Below, piece after piece: positions 46,308 through 55,348 of a stretch of 64,000 nucleotides of DNA (position 1 is the stretch's first letter; the number at the start of each line of letters is the position of its first letter). The notes below the pieces were generated by a model that saw nothing but the letters and a program-made list of their open reading frames with translations, made no database searches and was not told the DNA's origin. The DNA lies in contig NZ_JACHIU010000001.1 of NCBI RefSeq assembly GCF_014207705.1, positions 7,308,501-7,372,500 on the forward strand. Reading direction: 5' to 3'. The position numbers were made by a program, and so were the translations under genes. The stretch comes from Sphaerisporangium rubeum (lineage in GTDB: Bacteria > Actinomycetota > Actinomycetes > Streptosporangiales > Streptosporangiaceae).

Positions 46308-47188
46308 GGTTTGCCTCCCAGCGCGTCGAGGAGGCGCTCGGCGGCCTCCGGTCTGAGCAGCCCGGCCGCGAGGGCCCGGTCCGCGGTGAGCCTGGCGAGC
46401 GCCACGTAGGCGTCGGCGGCCTCCGGGGCGACGGCCATGAGCGCGTCCACGTGCTTGCGTACGGTGCCGGCGTCGCCGCGCACGACCGGGCCGGTGAGGC
46501 CGGCGATGCCGAGGCGCAGCGCGTTGTCCAGCGCGGCGCCGAGCAGGGGGCCGAGCACACGGCCCGGGTGCTCCACGCCGATGCCGCGCAGGATCTCCTG
46601 CGACTCGGCGATCAGCGTCACCATGTGGTTGGCCGCGTTCGCCAGCGCCGCGTGATAGGTCGCGCGGTCCTGCTCGGCGACCCACACCGGCTCGCCACCC
46701 ATCTCGATGACCAGGGCCTCGGCGACCGGACGCAGCGGGTCAGGCGCGGTCACGCCGAAGGAGCAGCCGCTGATCCTGCGCAGATCGTCCTCCCGGCCGG
46801 TGAAGGTCATCACCGGGTGCAGCGCGAACGGCAGCGCACCCGCGGCGGTGGCGGGGTCGAGCACGCCGAGGCCGTACGCGCCGCTGGTGTGCACGAGCAT
46901 CTTGCCCCGCAGGTCCACCCCGGCGGCGGCCAGACCGGCGACGAGGCCCGGCAGGACGTCGTCGGGGACGGTGAGGAGCACAAGGTCGGCGCGCGCGATC
47001 AGCTCGTCGGGACGTGACATGCCGACCCCGAGCCGCTCCTCCGCGCGGCGGCGGGAGGCGTCGGAGACCCCGGCGGCGGCCACGACCCGGTGGCCGGCCT
47101 GCGCGAGCGCCGTGCCGAGCGCGGAACCCACCCGTCCGGCGCCGAGCACACCGACGGCGAGGCGGCCGGGACGCTCGCTGGTCTCCAT
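46298..47188 (-). CDS. Rossmann-like and DUF2520 domain protein
   Basis: The 296-residue product has an NAD(P)-type Rossmann start (LAVGVLGAGRVGSALGTALAQAGHRV) and a DUF2520 C-terminal domain with HPVMTFTGREDDLRRISG and ALANAANHMVTLIAESQEILR. It resembles ketopantoate or prephenate-type dehydrogenases. It is conserved upstream of panC, so a role in pantothenate synthesis is often proposed. ATG 47188 (or the GTG before it) follows GGACGG. Confidence 0.88.
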   Translation of the reverse strand: METSERPGRLAVGVLGAGRVGSALGTALAQAGHRVVAAAGVSDASRRRAEERLGVGMSRPDELIARADLVLLTVPDDVLPGLVAGLAAAGVDLRGKMLVHTSGAYGLGVLDPATAAGALPFALHPVMTFTGREDDLRRISGCSFGVTAPDPLRPVAEALVIEMGGEPVWVAEQDRATYHAALANAANHMVTLIAESQEILRGIGVEHPGRVLGPLLGAALDNALRLGIAGLTGPVVRGDAGTVRKHVDALMAVAPEAADAYVALARLTADRALAAGLLRPEAAERLLDALGGKPWT

Positions 47189-47285
47189 CACGTTCCGTCC
47201 ACATCGCTCGACGACAGACCCAGTTGACCAGGGTACGGCGGCGCCTGCCGCGCGCCGCGATCGGGCATTGGTAACGTGCCGTGCC

Positions 47286-48293
47286 GTGTGGGTGACCTGG
47301 CGGGAGGCCATGGAGCGCGCGCTGTACGGCGAGCGTGGGTTCTATCTGAGGGAGCGGCCACGCGGTCACTTCCGCACGTCGGTGAGCGCGTCCGAGGTCT
47401 TCGCCGGCGCGGTGCTGCGGCTGCTCGGCGCCGTCGACGCCGCGCTCGGCCGGCCGGCCGCGCTGGACCTCGTGGACGTCGGCTCCGGGGACGGCGCGCT
47501 GGTGACGCGGGTGCTGCGGACGGCGGAGCCGTCGCTGGCGGCCCGCCTGCGGGTCACGGCCGTCGACCTCGCTCCGCCGCCGCCGGATGCGGACCCCGCG
47601 ATCAAGTGGGCCGCCGAGGCGCCGGAGCACGTCACCGGCCTGGTGATCGCCAACGAGTGGCTGGACAACGTGCCGCTCGACGTCGCCGAGCAGGGACCGG
47701 ACGGCCCGCGACTGGTGCTCGTCGACCCTCGCACCGGTGCGGAACGGCTCGGGGACCGGCCCCAGGAGCGGGACCTCGCATGGCTGGACCGGTGGTGGCC
47801 GCTGCCGACGGCCGGTCGGCGCGCGGAGATCGGCCGGCCGAGGGACGAGGCATGGGCCACGGTCGTCGGACGTCTCTCCCGAGGGCTGGCGGTGGCCGTG
47901 GATTACGCACACCCTGTGGACGACCGTCCGGAATTCGGCACCCTGACCGGATACCGGGCCGGGGCCGGGGTGGCCCCGGTACCCGACGGATCCTGCGACA
48001 TCACCGCGCATGTCGCGCTGGACGCCTGCGCCGCCGCCGGGGAACGAGCAGGCGCGGTGTCCACCACCCTGACCACCCAGCGGCACGCGCTGCGCTCGCT
48101 CGGGATCACCGGGGCCCGGCCGTCCCTCGGCACGGTGGACGCCGACCCGGCCGCGTACCTGCGCGGACTCACCCGGGCCTCCCGTGAGGCGGAGCTGATC
48201 GACCCGGCAGGGCTCGGCGGCTTCGGCTGGCTCGCGCAGGCCACCTGCCGTTCACTGGCCGGGTGGCCCCCCGGAGCCACTCCGGCGTCCTAA
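47286..48293 (+). CDS. MidA/NDUFAF7-family SAM-dependent methyltransferase
   Basis: The product of about 335 residues has the class I SAM fold LDLVDVGSGDGALVTRVL and the COG1565/MidA traits VIANEWLDNVPLDVAE and AVDYAH. Eukaryotic relatives (NDUFAF7) methylate a complex I subunit. The bacterial substrate is unknown, but the nuoD paralogue 5 kb away is a tempting link. GTG 47286 or GTG 47292 is the start. It meets the P450 gene tail-to-tail with a four-base overlap. Confidence 0.8.
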   Translation: MWVTWREAMERALYGERGFYLRERPRGHFRTSVSASEVFAGAVLRLLGAVDAALGRPAALDLVDVGSGDGALVTRVLRTAEPSLAARLRVTAVDLAPPPPDADPAIKWAAEAPEHVTGLVIANEWLDNVPLDVAEQGPDGPRLVLVDPRTGAERLGDRPQERDLAWLDRWWPLPTAGRRAEIGRPRDEAWATVVGRLSRGLAVAVDYAHPVDDRPEFGTLTGYRAGAGVAPVPDGSCDITAHVALDACAAAGERAGAVSTTLTTQRHALRSLGITGARPSLGTVDADPAAYLRGLTRASREAELIDPAGLGGFGWLAQATCRSLAGWPPGATPAS

Positions 48294-49492
48294 CCGGTGG
48301 ACACCATCAGGGACTCAAGACCGCGGATCACGTAGTTCGGCTTCCAGACCGGCTCCTCGACCAGGCGCAACGCGGGGGCCGCCTCCAGCAGCGCGCGGAA
48401 CGACTCGGCGAGCTCGACGCGGGCCAGTGGAGCGCCGAGACAGAAGTGGATGCCGGCGCCGAAGGAGATGTGCGGATTGTCGGCGCGGGCCACGTCGAAG
48501 CGGTCGGGGTCGGGGAAGACCTCGGGGTCGCGGTTCGCCGAGCCGAACAGCAGCGCCACTTCCGCGCCTTTCGGGATGTCCACGCCGCCGATGGTGACGT
48601 CCTCGAACACCCAGCGCTCGAACATCTGCAGCGGGGTGTCGAAGCGCATCAGCTCCTCCACGGCCGTGGTCAGCAGCGACGGGTCGGCCCGCAGGCGTGC
48701 GAGCTCGCCGGGGTGGCGGAACAGCGACCACCAGCCGTTGCCGGTGACGTTGACGGTCGCCTCGTGGCCGGCGTTGAGCAACAGCACGCAGGTGCCGACG
48801 AGCTCGTCCTCGGTGAGCGTGTCACCGCCGTCGGCGACCTGGGCCAGTGCGCTGATCAGGTCGTCCCCGGGGTGCGCGCGGCGCAGTGCGGCCAGTTCGC
48901 GCAGGTAGGCGGCGAACTCCGACGCGGCGCGCACCGCCGTGTGCTGCGCATCCAGCGAGGGGTTCAGCTCGTACATGCCGCACATGCCGGCCGACCAGGG
49001 ACGCAGCAGGTGGCGGTCGGCCTCGGGAACGCCGAGCATCTCGGCGATCACCGTGACCGGCAGCGGCTCGGCGACCTCGGCGATCAGGTCGCCGCCGCCG
49101 CGCTCGACGAAACCGTCCACCAGGTCACGAGCGACGCGCCGCACACGGGGACGCAGCTCCTCGACCATGCGCGGCGTGAACGCCTTGGAGACCAGGCGGC
49201 GCAGCCTGGTGTGCACCGGCGGCTCGACGTCCAGCATGCCGGCCCTCGTCACCCGCCAGAAGGGCTCCTGGAACTCCGGCTCGGCCGGCCTGCCGAACTC
49301 CTCGTGCGTGGCGAGATGCAGGTAGGAACGGCCGAGCCGCCGGTCGCGCAGCGCCGCGTTCACGTCTTTGTGCCGCGCCACGAGCCACTGGCCGGTGGGT
49401 TCGAAGTACCGCACCGGCTCGGTGTCCCTGAGTTCCCGGTACACGTCGTACGGATGAGCGACGAACTCCGGATTCCATGGGTCAAAGAGCAC
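48290..49492 (-). CDS. Cytochrome P450
   Basis: The 400-residue product has the I-helix oxygen groove LLLNAGHEATVN, the ExxR pair in EELMRFD, and the heme loop ISFGAGIHFCLGAPLARVE with the proximal Cys. It is a soluble bacterial monooxygenase. No ferredoxin or biosynthetic cluster lies near it, so the substrate is unknown. Confidence 0.95.
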   Translation of the reverse strand: MLFDPWNPEFVAHPYDVYRELRDTEPVRYFEPTGQWLVARHKDVNAALRDRRLGRSYLHLATHEEFGRPAEPEFQEPFWRVTRAGMLDVEPPVHTRLRRLVSKAFTPRMVEELRPRVRRVARDLVDGFVERGGGDLIAEVAEPLPVTVIAEMLGVPEADRHLLRPWSAGMCGMYELNPSLDAQHTAVRAASEFAAYLRELAALRRAHPGDDLISALAQVADGGDTLTEDELVGTCVLLLNAGHEATVNVTGNGWWSLFRHPGELARLRADPSLLTTAVEELMRFDTPLQMFERWVFEDVTIGGVDIPKGAEVALLFGSANRDPEVFPDPDRFDVARADNPHISFGAGIHFCLGAPLARVELAESFRALLEAAPALRLVEEPVWKPNYVIRGLESLMVSTG

Positions 49493-49581
49493 AAAGTCAT
49501 GGTAGATGGATTTTTTCCCCCACCGACCTGGTCGTTCGTGTTCCTGGTCCCTGGAACCCGGAGTACGCCGGAGCGTGGCGC

Positions 49582-50409
49582 TCAGACGTGCGGAGCGGCC
49601 TCCTCACCGGCGGGACGCTCCTTGACGGCCGGCTGCTGCTCGGCGGCCGGCTGCGTCTCGACCGCAGGCTCCTGGTCCGCAGCCGGCTGCTCCTCGGCGT
49701 CCGGACGCGACCTGCGCCGTACCCGGATGTTGAGCAGCTCGACGCACAGCGAGAACGCCATGGCGAAGTAGATGTAGCCCTTGGGGATGTGCTGGTCGAA
49801 GCCTTCCGCGATCAGCATGACGCCGATCAGCACGAGGAAGGCCAGCGCCAGCATCTTGATGCTCGGGTGGCTCTCCACGAACCGGCTGATCGGCCCGGAC
49901 GCCACCAGCATCACCGCGACCGCGACGATCACCGCCGCGATCATGACACCGAGCTCGTCCACCATGCCGACCGCAGTGATCACCGAGTCGAGCGAGAACA
50001 CGATGTCCAGCACCATGATCTGCGCGATCACCGACACGAACGACGCCGCGGCCCGGCCGCCGGCCTTGCCGTGACCGCCTTCCATGCTCTCGCCGATCTC
50101 GAACGCGCTCTTCCCCAGCAGGAAGAGCCCGCCGAGTAGCAAGATCAGATCACGTCCGGAGATCTCCTGCCCGACCACCTCGAAGAGCGGATCGGTCAGC
50201 CGCACCACCCAGGACAACGCGAACAGCAACGCCAGCCGGCTGATCAGCGCGAGCGCCAGCCCCAGCTTCCGCGCTCGATCCCGCTGCTCGGGAGGCAGCT
50301 TCCCCGCGAGGATCGAGATGAAGACGATGTTGTCGATCCCCAGCACGATCTCCAGGGCGACCAAGGTGAGAAACCCGATCCATATCCCCGGATCGGCCAC
50401 CCAATCCAT
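49582..50409 (-). CDS. TerC-family integral membrane protein
   Basis: The 275-residue product starts MDWVADPGIWIGFLTLVALEIVLGIDNIVF, with the TerC acidic-membrane motifs GIDNIVF and IVFSLDSVITAVGM. It has about seven spans and a charged Pro/Glu/Gln-rich tail. TerC/Alx proteins handle manganese or other metals, or resist tellurite. ATG 50409 follows GAGGAGG; an upstream extension to 50583 is not supported. Confidence 0.9.
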   Translation of the reverse strand: MDWVADPGIWIGFLTLVALEIVLGIDNIVFISILAGKLPPEQRDRARKLGLALALISRLALLFALSWVVRLTDPLFEVVGQEISGRDLILLLGGLFLLGKSAFEIGESMEGGHGKAGGRAAASFVSVIAQIMVLDIVFSLDSVITAVGMVDELGVMIAAVIVAVAVMLVASGPISRFVESHPSIKMLALAFLVLIGVMLIAEGFDQHIPKGYIYFAMAFSLCVELLNIRVRRRSRPDAEEQPAADQEPAVETQPAAEQQPAVKERPAGEEAAPHV

Positions 50410-50598
50410 CTCGCCTCCTCTTGCATCACGACCCGTCCTCCACCGGCGGTGAACGACCCGAACGCGGACATTGAACTGTTGAACGCACAACCCACCCGGA
50501 GAGTTCGCCACCGGGCCGCCGAATTTCGGGCCGGCCTTCGACGGGATCCGGACGGCATGCCGGGACACGCCGCGATTCCCCACAAGGCACGTAGGGAG

Positions 50599-50629
50599 TT
50601 GCGAGGAAGGCGGGGTGCCGGGTTATAGT
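50599..50629 (+). promoter_or_regulatory. Probable promoter of the SAM-IV riboswitch transcript
   Basis: TTGCGA at 50599-50604 and TATAGT at 50624-50629 are spaced 19 bases, just before the riboswitch. The spacing is slightly long and the -35 box is imperfect. Confidence 0.5.
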
Positions 50630-50635
50630 CCCGGT

Positions 50636-50752
50636 AGGTCATGAGTGCCAGCGCCAAGCCCCGGCTCGCTGGCCGGCAACCCTCGCGCTCGCGGCGGGGT
50701 GCCCCGGGTGAGGACCTGGTCCGGCGCGCGGTGCGCCGGTCAAGCGCGGGCT
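50636..50752 (+). promoter_or_regulatory. SAM-IV riboswitch
   Basis: The leader closely follows the SAM-IV consensus of Streptomyces as I recall it: AGGTCATGAGTGCCAGCG, AAGCCCCGGC, CTGGCCGGCAACCCTC, GGCGGGGTGCCCCGGGTGA and GACCTGGTC. P1 forms from AGGTC (50636-50640) and GACCT (50713-50717). A G/C-rich hairpin and CAAGCGCGGG follow, as in the SAM-IV pseudoknot. In known cases SAM binding lowers expression. The controlled gene starts at 50802. Confidence 0.9.
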
Positions 50753-50801
50753 CCGTCGATCGACGCCACGACCGGGGTCCCATGACCCGAGGAGGCCGGC
50801 G

Positions 50802-52121
50802 TTGTCGCTCACCGTTCTCAGTTCCGTCCCCGCCACCCGCCCCGCCACCGGCCGCGCCGTGTCCGGCGAGCCGCACCGCACCCTGCCGGCACCCGGCCTC
50901 CCCGAGGTGCTCGGCGCCGACCTGCAGGTGCCGGTCAAAGGCGGACGGCTCCTGAACTACGCCAACCTCGACAACGCGGCCAGCGCGCCGTGCCTCGCCG
51001 CGGTGAACGACGCGGTGGCGGCGGCCCTGCCGGCGTACTCCAGCGTGCACCGAGGCGCCGGTTACGCTTCGCAGCTCACCACCGCGCGGTACGAGCAGGC
51101 CAGGCACACCGTGCGTTCGTTCGCAGGCGCGCGGCGCGACGACGCGGTGGTGTTCACCCGCAACACCACCGACGCGGCCAACCTGCTGGCGCGATGTCTC
51201 CCCGAGGGGACCACGGTGGTGGTGTTCGGCACCGAGCACCACGCGTCCCTGCTGCCGTGGCAGGACGCGGTACGGCTGCCGGCCCCCGAGTTCCCCGGCA
51301 CGGCGATCCGGGCCGCCGACGACGCGCTCGCCGCGATCGACGGGCCGAAGCTGCTGGTGGTCACGGCCGCGTCCAACGTCACCGGCGAGTTGTGGCCGGT
51401 CGCGGCGCTCGCGCACATCGCGCACCGGCACGGCGCGCGGATCTTCGTGGACGCCGCGCAGCTCGTGCCGCACCGGCCGCTCAACATCACCGCGCTCGAC
51501 ATCGACTACGTGGCCTTCTCCGGCCACAAGTTGTACGCACCCTTCGGCGCCGGTGCGCTGATCGGCCGCTCCGACTGGCTGTCGGCCGCCGGGCCGTACC
51601 TGCGCGGCGGCGGTGCCTCCGCCGCGGTGACCCTGGACGAGACCGGCGAGGTCGGCACCGAGTGGAGCGCCGACCCCGAGCAGCGTCACGAGGCCGGCAC
51701 CCCGAACGTCCTCGGCGCGATCGCTCTGGCCGCCGCCTGCGACACGCTCACCGCCACCGGCTGGACCCCGCTGATCAGGCACGAGGAGCGACTGCTCGCA
51801 CGGCTGCGCGACGGCCTCGCCACGATCAAGGGGGTGCACGAGCTGTCCCTGTGGGGCCCCGGCCATCCCCGCGTCGGCATCGTCGCGTTCGTCGTCGAGG
51901 GCTGGACCGCACGCGAGGTCGCCGAGGCGCTGTCCGCCGAGTACGGCATCGGCGTCAGGGACGGCCGGTTCTGCGCGCATCTCCTCGTCGGCCACCTGCT
52001 CGGCGACGTGGGGCCGTGCGGCGCGTCGGGGGCCGTACGCGCGTCCATCGGCGCGGGGACCACCGTCGAGCACGTCGAGCGGCTGCTCACCGCGCTGGCA
52101 GATCTTGTCACCCGGCGGTGA
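50802..52121 (+). CDS. Class V aminotransferase (cysteine desulfurase-like) under SAM-IV control
   Basis: The 439-residue product is a fold-type I PLP enzyme. It has LDNAASAPCLAAVND, SSVHRGAGYASQLTTARYE, the PLP-binding Lys in FSGHKLYAPFGAG, and the CsdA/SufS-like HRHGARIFVDAAQLVPHRP. TTG 50802 follows GAGGAGGCCGGCG. Its SAM riboswitch ties it to methionine or sulfur supply, perhaps sulfur release from cysteine, but the substrate is not proven. It is 18 bases before the nuoD gene and may be co-transcribed. Confidence 0.88.
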   Translation: MSLTVLSSVPATRPATGRAVSGEPHRTLPAPGLPEVLGADLQVPVKGGRLLNYANLDNAASAPCLAAVNDAVAAALPAYSSVHRGAGYASQLTTARYEQARHTVRSFAGARRDDAVVFTRNTTDAANLLARCLPEGTTVVVFGTEHHASLLPWQDAVRLPAPEFPGTAIRAADDALAAIDGPKLLVVTAASNVTGELWPVAALAHIAHRHGARIFVDAAQLVPHRPLNITALDIDYVAFSGHKLYAPFGAGALIGRSDWLSAAGPYLRGGGASAAVTLDETGEVGTEWSADPEQRHEAGTPNVLGAIALAAACDTLTATGWTPLIRHEERLLARLRDGLATIKGVHELSLWGPGHPRVGIVAFVVEGWTAREVAEALSAEYGIGVRDGRFCAHLLVGHLLGDVGPCGASGAVRASIGAGTTVEHVERLLTALADLVTRR

Positions 52122-52138
52122 CGTGACAGCATGAGGGT

Positions 52139-53314
52139 ATGACGGAACGTCCCGCAGGAGCCGCTCACCCCACCGAACGCGTCGTGGGCATCGGCGCCGG
52201 GGCCAAGGAGCTGGCGACCGAGGACATGATCCTCAACATCGGGCCGCAGCACCCGTCGACGCACGGCGTGCTGCGCCTGCGGCTCACCGTGGACGGCGAA
52301 CGCATCGCCTCGTGCGAACCGATCATCGGCTACATGCACCGCGGCGCGGAGAAGCTGTTCGAGGTCCGCGACTACCGGCAGATCATCGTGCTGGCCAACC
52401 GGCACGACTGGCTGTCGGCGTTCGCCAACGAGCTCGGCGTGGTGCTCGCCGTGGAACGCATGCTCGGCATGGAGGTGCCGGTGCGCGCCGTGTGGGCCCG
52501 CATGCTGCTGGCCGAGCTCAACCGCGTGCTCAACCACCTGATGTTCCTCGGCTCCTACCCTCTCGAGCTCGGCGCGATCACCCCGGTGTTCTACGCCTTC
52601 CGGGAACGCGAGACGTTGCAGGCCGTCATGGAGGAGATCTCCGGCGGCCGCATGCACTACATGTTCAACCGTGTCGGCGGCCTCAAGGAGGACCTGCCGG
52701 AAGGCTGGCTGGACCGCACCTCGGCCGCGGTGGCCGAGGTGCGCCGCCGGCTCCCCGACATCGAGCGCCTGATCCACGGCAACGAGATCTTCCTGGCCCG
52801 CACCCGTGGCGTCGGCGTGCTGGACCAGGAAACGATCATGCAGTACGGCGTCAGCGGCCCCATCGCGCGAGCCTCCGGCGTCGATCTCGACCTGCGCCGC
52901 GACGAGCCGTACCTGGCCTACGACGAACTCCCCGTGAAGGTCGTCACCCGCTCGGCCGGCGACTGCCACTCACGTTTCGACGTGCTGCTCGAACAGGCCA
53001 AGGTGTCCCTGGACCTCGCCGACGCCTGCGTGGCCCGGCTGCGCGAACTCCCCCCCGGCCCCATCAACCAGCGCCTCCCCAAAGTGCTGAAGGTCCCCGA
53101 GGGCCACACCTACGCCTGGACCGAGTCGCCGCTCGGCCTGAACGGCTACTACCTGGTGTCCCGAGGCGAGAAGACCCCGTGGCGCCTGAAGCTGCGCAGC
53201 GCTTCGTACAACAACGTGCAGGTGTTGCGCGAGATGCTCCCCGGCCACCTGATCGCCGACATGGTGGCCATCCTCGGCTCGATGTTCTTCGTCGTCGGCG
53301 ACATCGACAAGTGA
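52139..53314 (+). CDS. nuoD: Orphan NADH-quinone oxidoreductase subunit D-like protein
   Basis: The 391-residue product matches the 49-kDa subunit: [18 protein letters not shown] (quinone site), [38 protein letters not shown] and [13 protein letters not shown] at the end. No other nuo gene lies nearby. Some actinobacteria carry such an extra subunit (NuoD2) apart from the main 14-gene operon. It may assemble into a shortened complex or replace NuoD. It shares a transcript candidate with the SAM-IV gene. Confidence 0.9.
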   Translation: MTERPAGAAHPTERVVGIGAGAKELATEDMILNIGPQHPSTHGVLRLRLTVDGERIASCEPIIGYMHRGAEKLFEVRDYRQIIVLANRHDWLSAFANELGVVLAVERMLGMEVPVRAVWARMLLAELNRVLNHLMFLGSYPLELGAITPVFYAFRERETLQAVMEEISGGRMHYMFNRVGGLKEDLPEGWLDRTSAAVAEVRRRLPDIERLIHGNEIFLARTRGVGVLDQETIMQYGVSGPIARASGVDLDLRRDEPYLAYDELPVKVVTRSAGDCHSRFDVLLEQAKVSLDLADACVARLRELPPGPINQRLPKVLKVPEGHTYAWTESPLGLNGYYLVSRGEKTPWRLKLRSASYNNVQVLREMLPGHLIADMVAILGSMFFVVGDIDK

Positions 53315-53408
53315 CCCCGGAAAGTTTCCCGCCGGAACGTTTAATCACCGCGCTCCGGTGAAGATGACCGGTGCGTGAAGGGACAGGGTGAAGATCAGGG
53401 TGGCTCCA

Positions 53409-53446
53409 AAGTCGGGGGGCCCGGCAGGCGCCGGGCCCCCCGACTT
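53409..53446 (+). terminator. Strong intrinsic terminator
   Basis: AAGTCGGGGGGCCCGGC at 53409-53425 pairs perfectly with 53430-53446 around an AGGC loop, 95 bases after the nuoD stop. The remaining spacer to 53664 holds nothing that I recognise. Confidence 0.85.
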
Positions 53447-53664
53447 GTGTCCCGGGGCCGTCCGACGAGAATCCACGAGTCTCCGGACCACCTGCGACAC
53501 CCCTGGCAGACCTGCGCCTGTCACAGCCGACCCACCGTGAGAAGCACCGCCTCTCAGAGGACCACGCCCTCCCCCTCGACCGGTCACCGCCATCCCCGGC
53601 GGTGATCGCAACACGGCGAGGCCCGGTCAGAGACGTCACCTGCCAGGTCGCCGGTGGTGAGCGG

Positions 53665-54129
53665 TCAGGGACGGCTCTCCTCGTCCGGGGACTTCGGGAC
53701 GCGGCAGCAGTGCTCCAGGTACAGGGCCGCGCAGATCAGGATCACGCAGGCGATCAAAGATCCGCCGGCCAGGAAGAAGTCACGGCGCGGGGTGTCCTGG
53801 TCGAGCAGCGGCAGCACGTACAGCACGAATCCCGCGAAGATGCCGCCGCACACGGCCCCGACGTGCGCGGACGCCTTGGCGAGGGCCGCGAGCCGCGCCA
53901 CCGCCAGCGGCTCGACCGGCTTGGTACCCGGTTCACGCCGGATGCGGGCCCGCGTCATGTACCCGCTGAAGGCCTCACCGACGGCGAGCAGGAGCACCGT
54001 GGGAATGGCGGTCCAGGGGACGGTGGGGAGACTGGAGTAGACCTGCTGCAGCACCACCCACGTAAGCGCCGCGACACCCGCCAGCACCAGAACGAGCACC
54101 CCGGGACGACTCGGCGTCACCAGCCCCAC
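53665..54129 (-). CDS. DUF3180 membrane protein
   Basis: The 154-residue product has four membrane spans: VLVLVLAGVAALTWVVLQQ, PWTAIPTVLLLAVGEAFSG, AHVGAVCGGIFAGFVLYVL and FFLAGGSLIACVILICAALYLEHC. The family sits next to folK in actinobacteria and no function is known. GTG 54129 or GTG 54120 is the start; the latter is better spaced from GAGGAAAGG. It ends the fol operon. Confidence 0.85.
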   Translation of the reverse strand: MGLVTPSRPGVLVLVLAGVAALTWVVLQQVYSSLPTVPWTAIPTVLLLAVGEAFSGYMTRARIRREPGTKPVEPLAVARLAALAKASAHVGAVCGGIFAGFVLYVLPLLDQDTPRRDFFLAGGSLIACVILICAALYLEHCCRVPKSPDEESRP

Positions 54130-54322
54130 CTTTCCTCAAGCCACAACGGCACGCTCAGTGCGTCCCTCTACCTGCCCTCACACCAGACCAACGGGAAACC
54201 CACCGTCCCTTTCTCCCACGCCACCCACCGAATTCGGATCATCCGTCTCCGCGTGCTCTCGTACCGGGACGGCTGAGGCTCCTCGGCAGCGGATAACGTC
54301 CAAACGTGGCGGGTGGCCGGGA

Positions 54323-54832
54323 TCAGCCCGGAGGTTGCAACGGGAGGTCGGTGCGGAGCCAGATGCCTTTCTGGTCGAGGCCGCTCAGCAGTGCGGCCAC
54401 GGAGCCCCGGCCGGGGAGGGTGGCTTCGCGGTCGATCTGGGCCCATGGGGCCAGCACGAACGCGCGCTCGTGGGCCAGCGGGTGGGGGAGGGTGAGCTCG
54501 GGGTCGTCGGACATGAGTTCACCGACCATGATGACGTCGACGTCCAAGGTGCGCGGGCCCCACGGCTCGTCGCGGACCCTGCCGAAGGCGGTCTCCACAC
54601 CGAGCGAGCGCTCCAGGATGGCTCGCGGGCCGAGGGTCATCGTCTGGCCGATCACCACGGCGTTGAAGTAGTTGCGTTGATCAGGCGGACCTCCCATCGG
54701 CTCGGTCTCGTACACCGGGGACACCGCGACGAACTCCAGGCCAGGCGCGTCGAACAACGCGTCGACCGCGCCTTGCAGGGTCTCGTACCGGTGACCGACG
54801 TTACTGCCGAGCGCGAGCACGACCTTCATCAC
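54323..54832 (-). CDS. folK: 2-amino-4-hydroxy-6-hydroxymethyldihydropteridine diphosphokinase
   Basis: The 169-residue product has VVLALGSNVGHRYETLQGAVDAL, VSPVYETEPMG, WGPRTLDVDVIMVGE and LPHPLAHERAFVLAPW, the full HPPK signature. It adds pyrophosphate to the pterin alcohol in folate synthesis. The start overlaps the folB stop by four bases. Confidence 0.96.
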   Translation of the reverse strand: MMKVVLALGSNVGHRYETLQGAVDALFDAPGLEFVAVSPVYETEPMGGPPDQRNYFNAVVIGQTMTLGPRAILERSLGVETAFGRVRDEPWGPRTLDVDVIMVGELMSDDPELTLPHPLAHERAFVLAPWAQIDREATLPGRGSVAALLSGLDQKGIWLRTDLPLQPPG

Positions 54833-55200
54833 CGCCTCCTCCTCACTGTCACGACCACGTCGTCGAACGGGACGGGGACCGGCGCGGCGGGCTTGTGGAC
54901 GGCCACCTCGACCTCCTCGACGAGCTCGTCGGCGAGGCAGGCCGCGGCCAGGCGATGGGCCAGCGTCTCGATGAGGTTCACCGGATCGCCCTCGACGATC
55001 CGGGTGAGCCGCACCGCCAGCTCACCGTAGTCGACCGTCTTGGCGAGGTCGTCGCTCACCGCCGCGGGCACGGTGTCCAGGTGGAGCGTCACATCCACCA
55101 CGAACTCCTGCCCGAGCTCCCGCTCGGCCGGCAGGCAGCCATGCCGCCCCCTGGCCCGCAGCCCGGCCAGCCGCACGGTGTCGCTCACCGGCCCGGTCAC
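54829..55200 (-). CDS. folB: Dihydroneopterin aldolase
   Basis: The 123-residue product starts at GTG 55200 as MTGPVSDTVRLAGLRARGRHGCLPAERELGQEF, with the FolB HGxxxxERxxGQ-type motif, and has LAKTVDYGELA and NLIETLAHRLAAACL. It splits dihydroneopterin in folate synthesis. The upstream longer frame to 55536 includes a 24-bp repeat and is not conserved. It overlaps folK by four bases. Confidence 0.93.
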   Translation of the reverse strand: MTGPVSDTVRLAGLRARGRHGCLPAERELGQEFVVDVTLHLDTVPAAVSDDLAKTVDYGELAVRLTRIVEGDPVNLIETLAHRLAAACLADELVEEVEVAVHKPAAPVPVPFDDVVVTVRRRR

Positions 55201-55256
55201 CAGGACACTCCCGAGCCGGCCACGCCACCGCCGATCCTTGTGCGTGTCACCGGGCC

Positions 55257-55304
55257 GGCCACCAGATCGGCCCGAGAGCCGGCCACCAGATCGGCCCGAG
55301 AGCC
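55257..55304. repeat. Two tandem copies of a 24-bp unit upstream of folB
   Basis: A 24-bp unit containing ACCAGATCGGCCCGAGAGCC is repeated exactly at 55257-55280 and 55281-55304. It lies between folB and the NTF2-like gene and could code LSGRSGGR twice in the folB frame, but no conserved product is seen there. Confidence 0.6.
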
Positions 55305-55348
55305 GGTTCCTGCGATCCGGTGGGTGGCGGCGCCATGTGCCGGCGGGG

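Noticed and set aside
48290-53314. P450 plus methyltransferase plus aminotransferase as a biosynthetic gene cluster
   Set aside because: No core synthase, carrier protein or transporter is present and the genes lie on different strands with separate signals.
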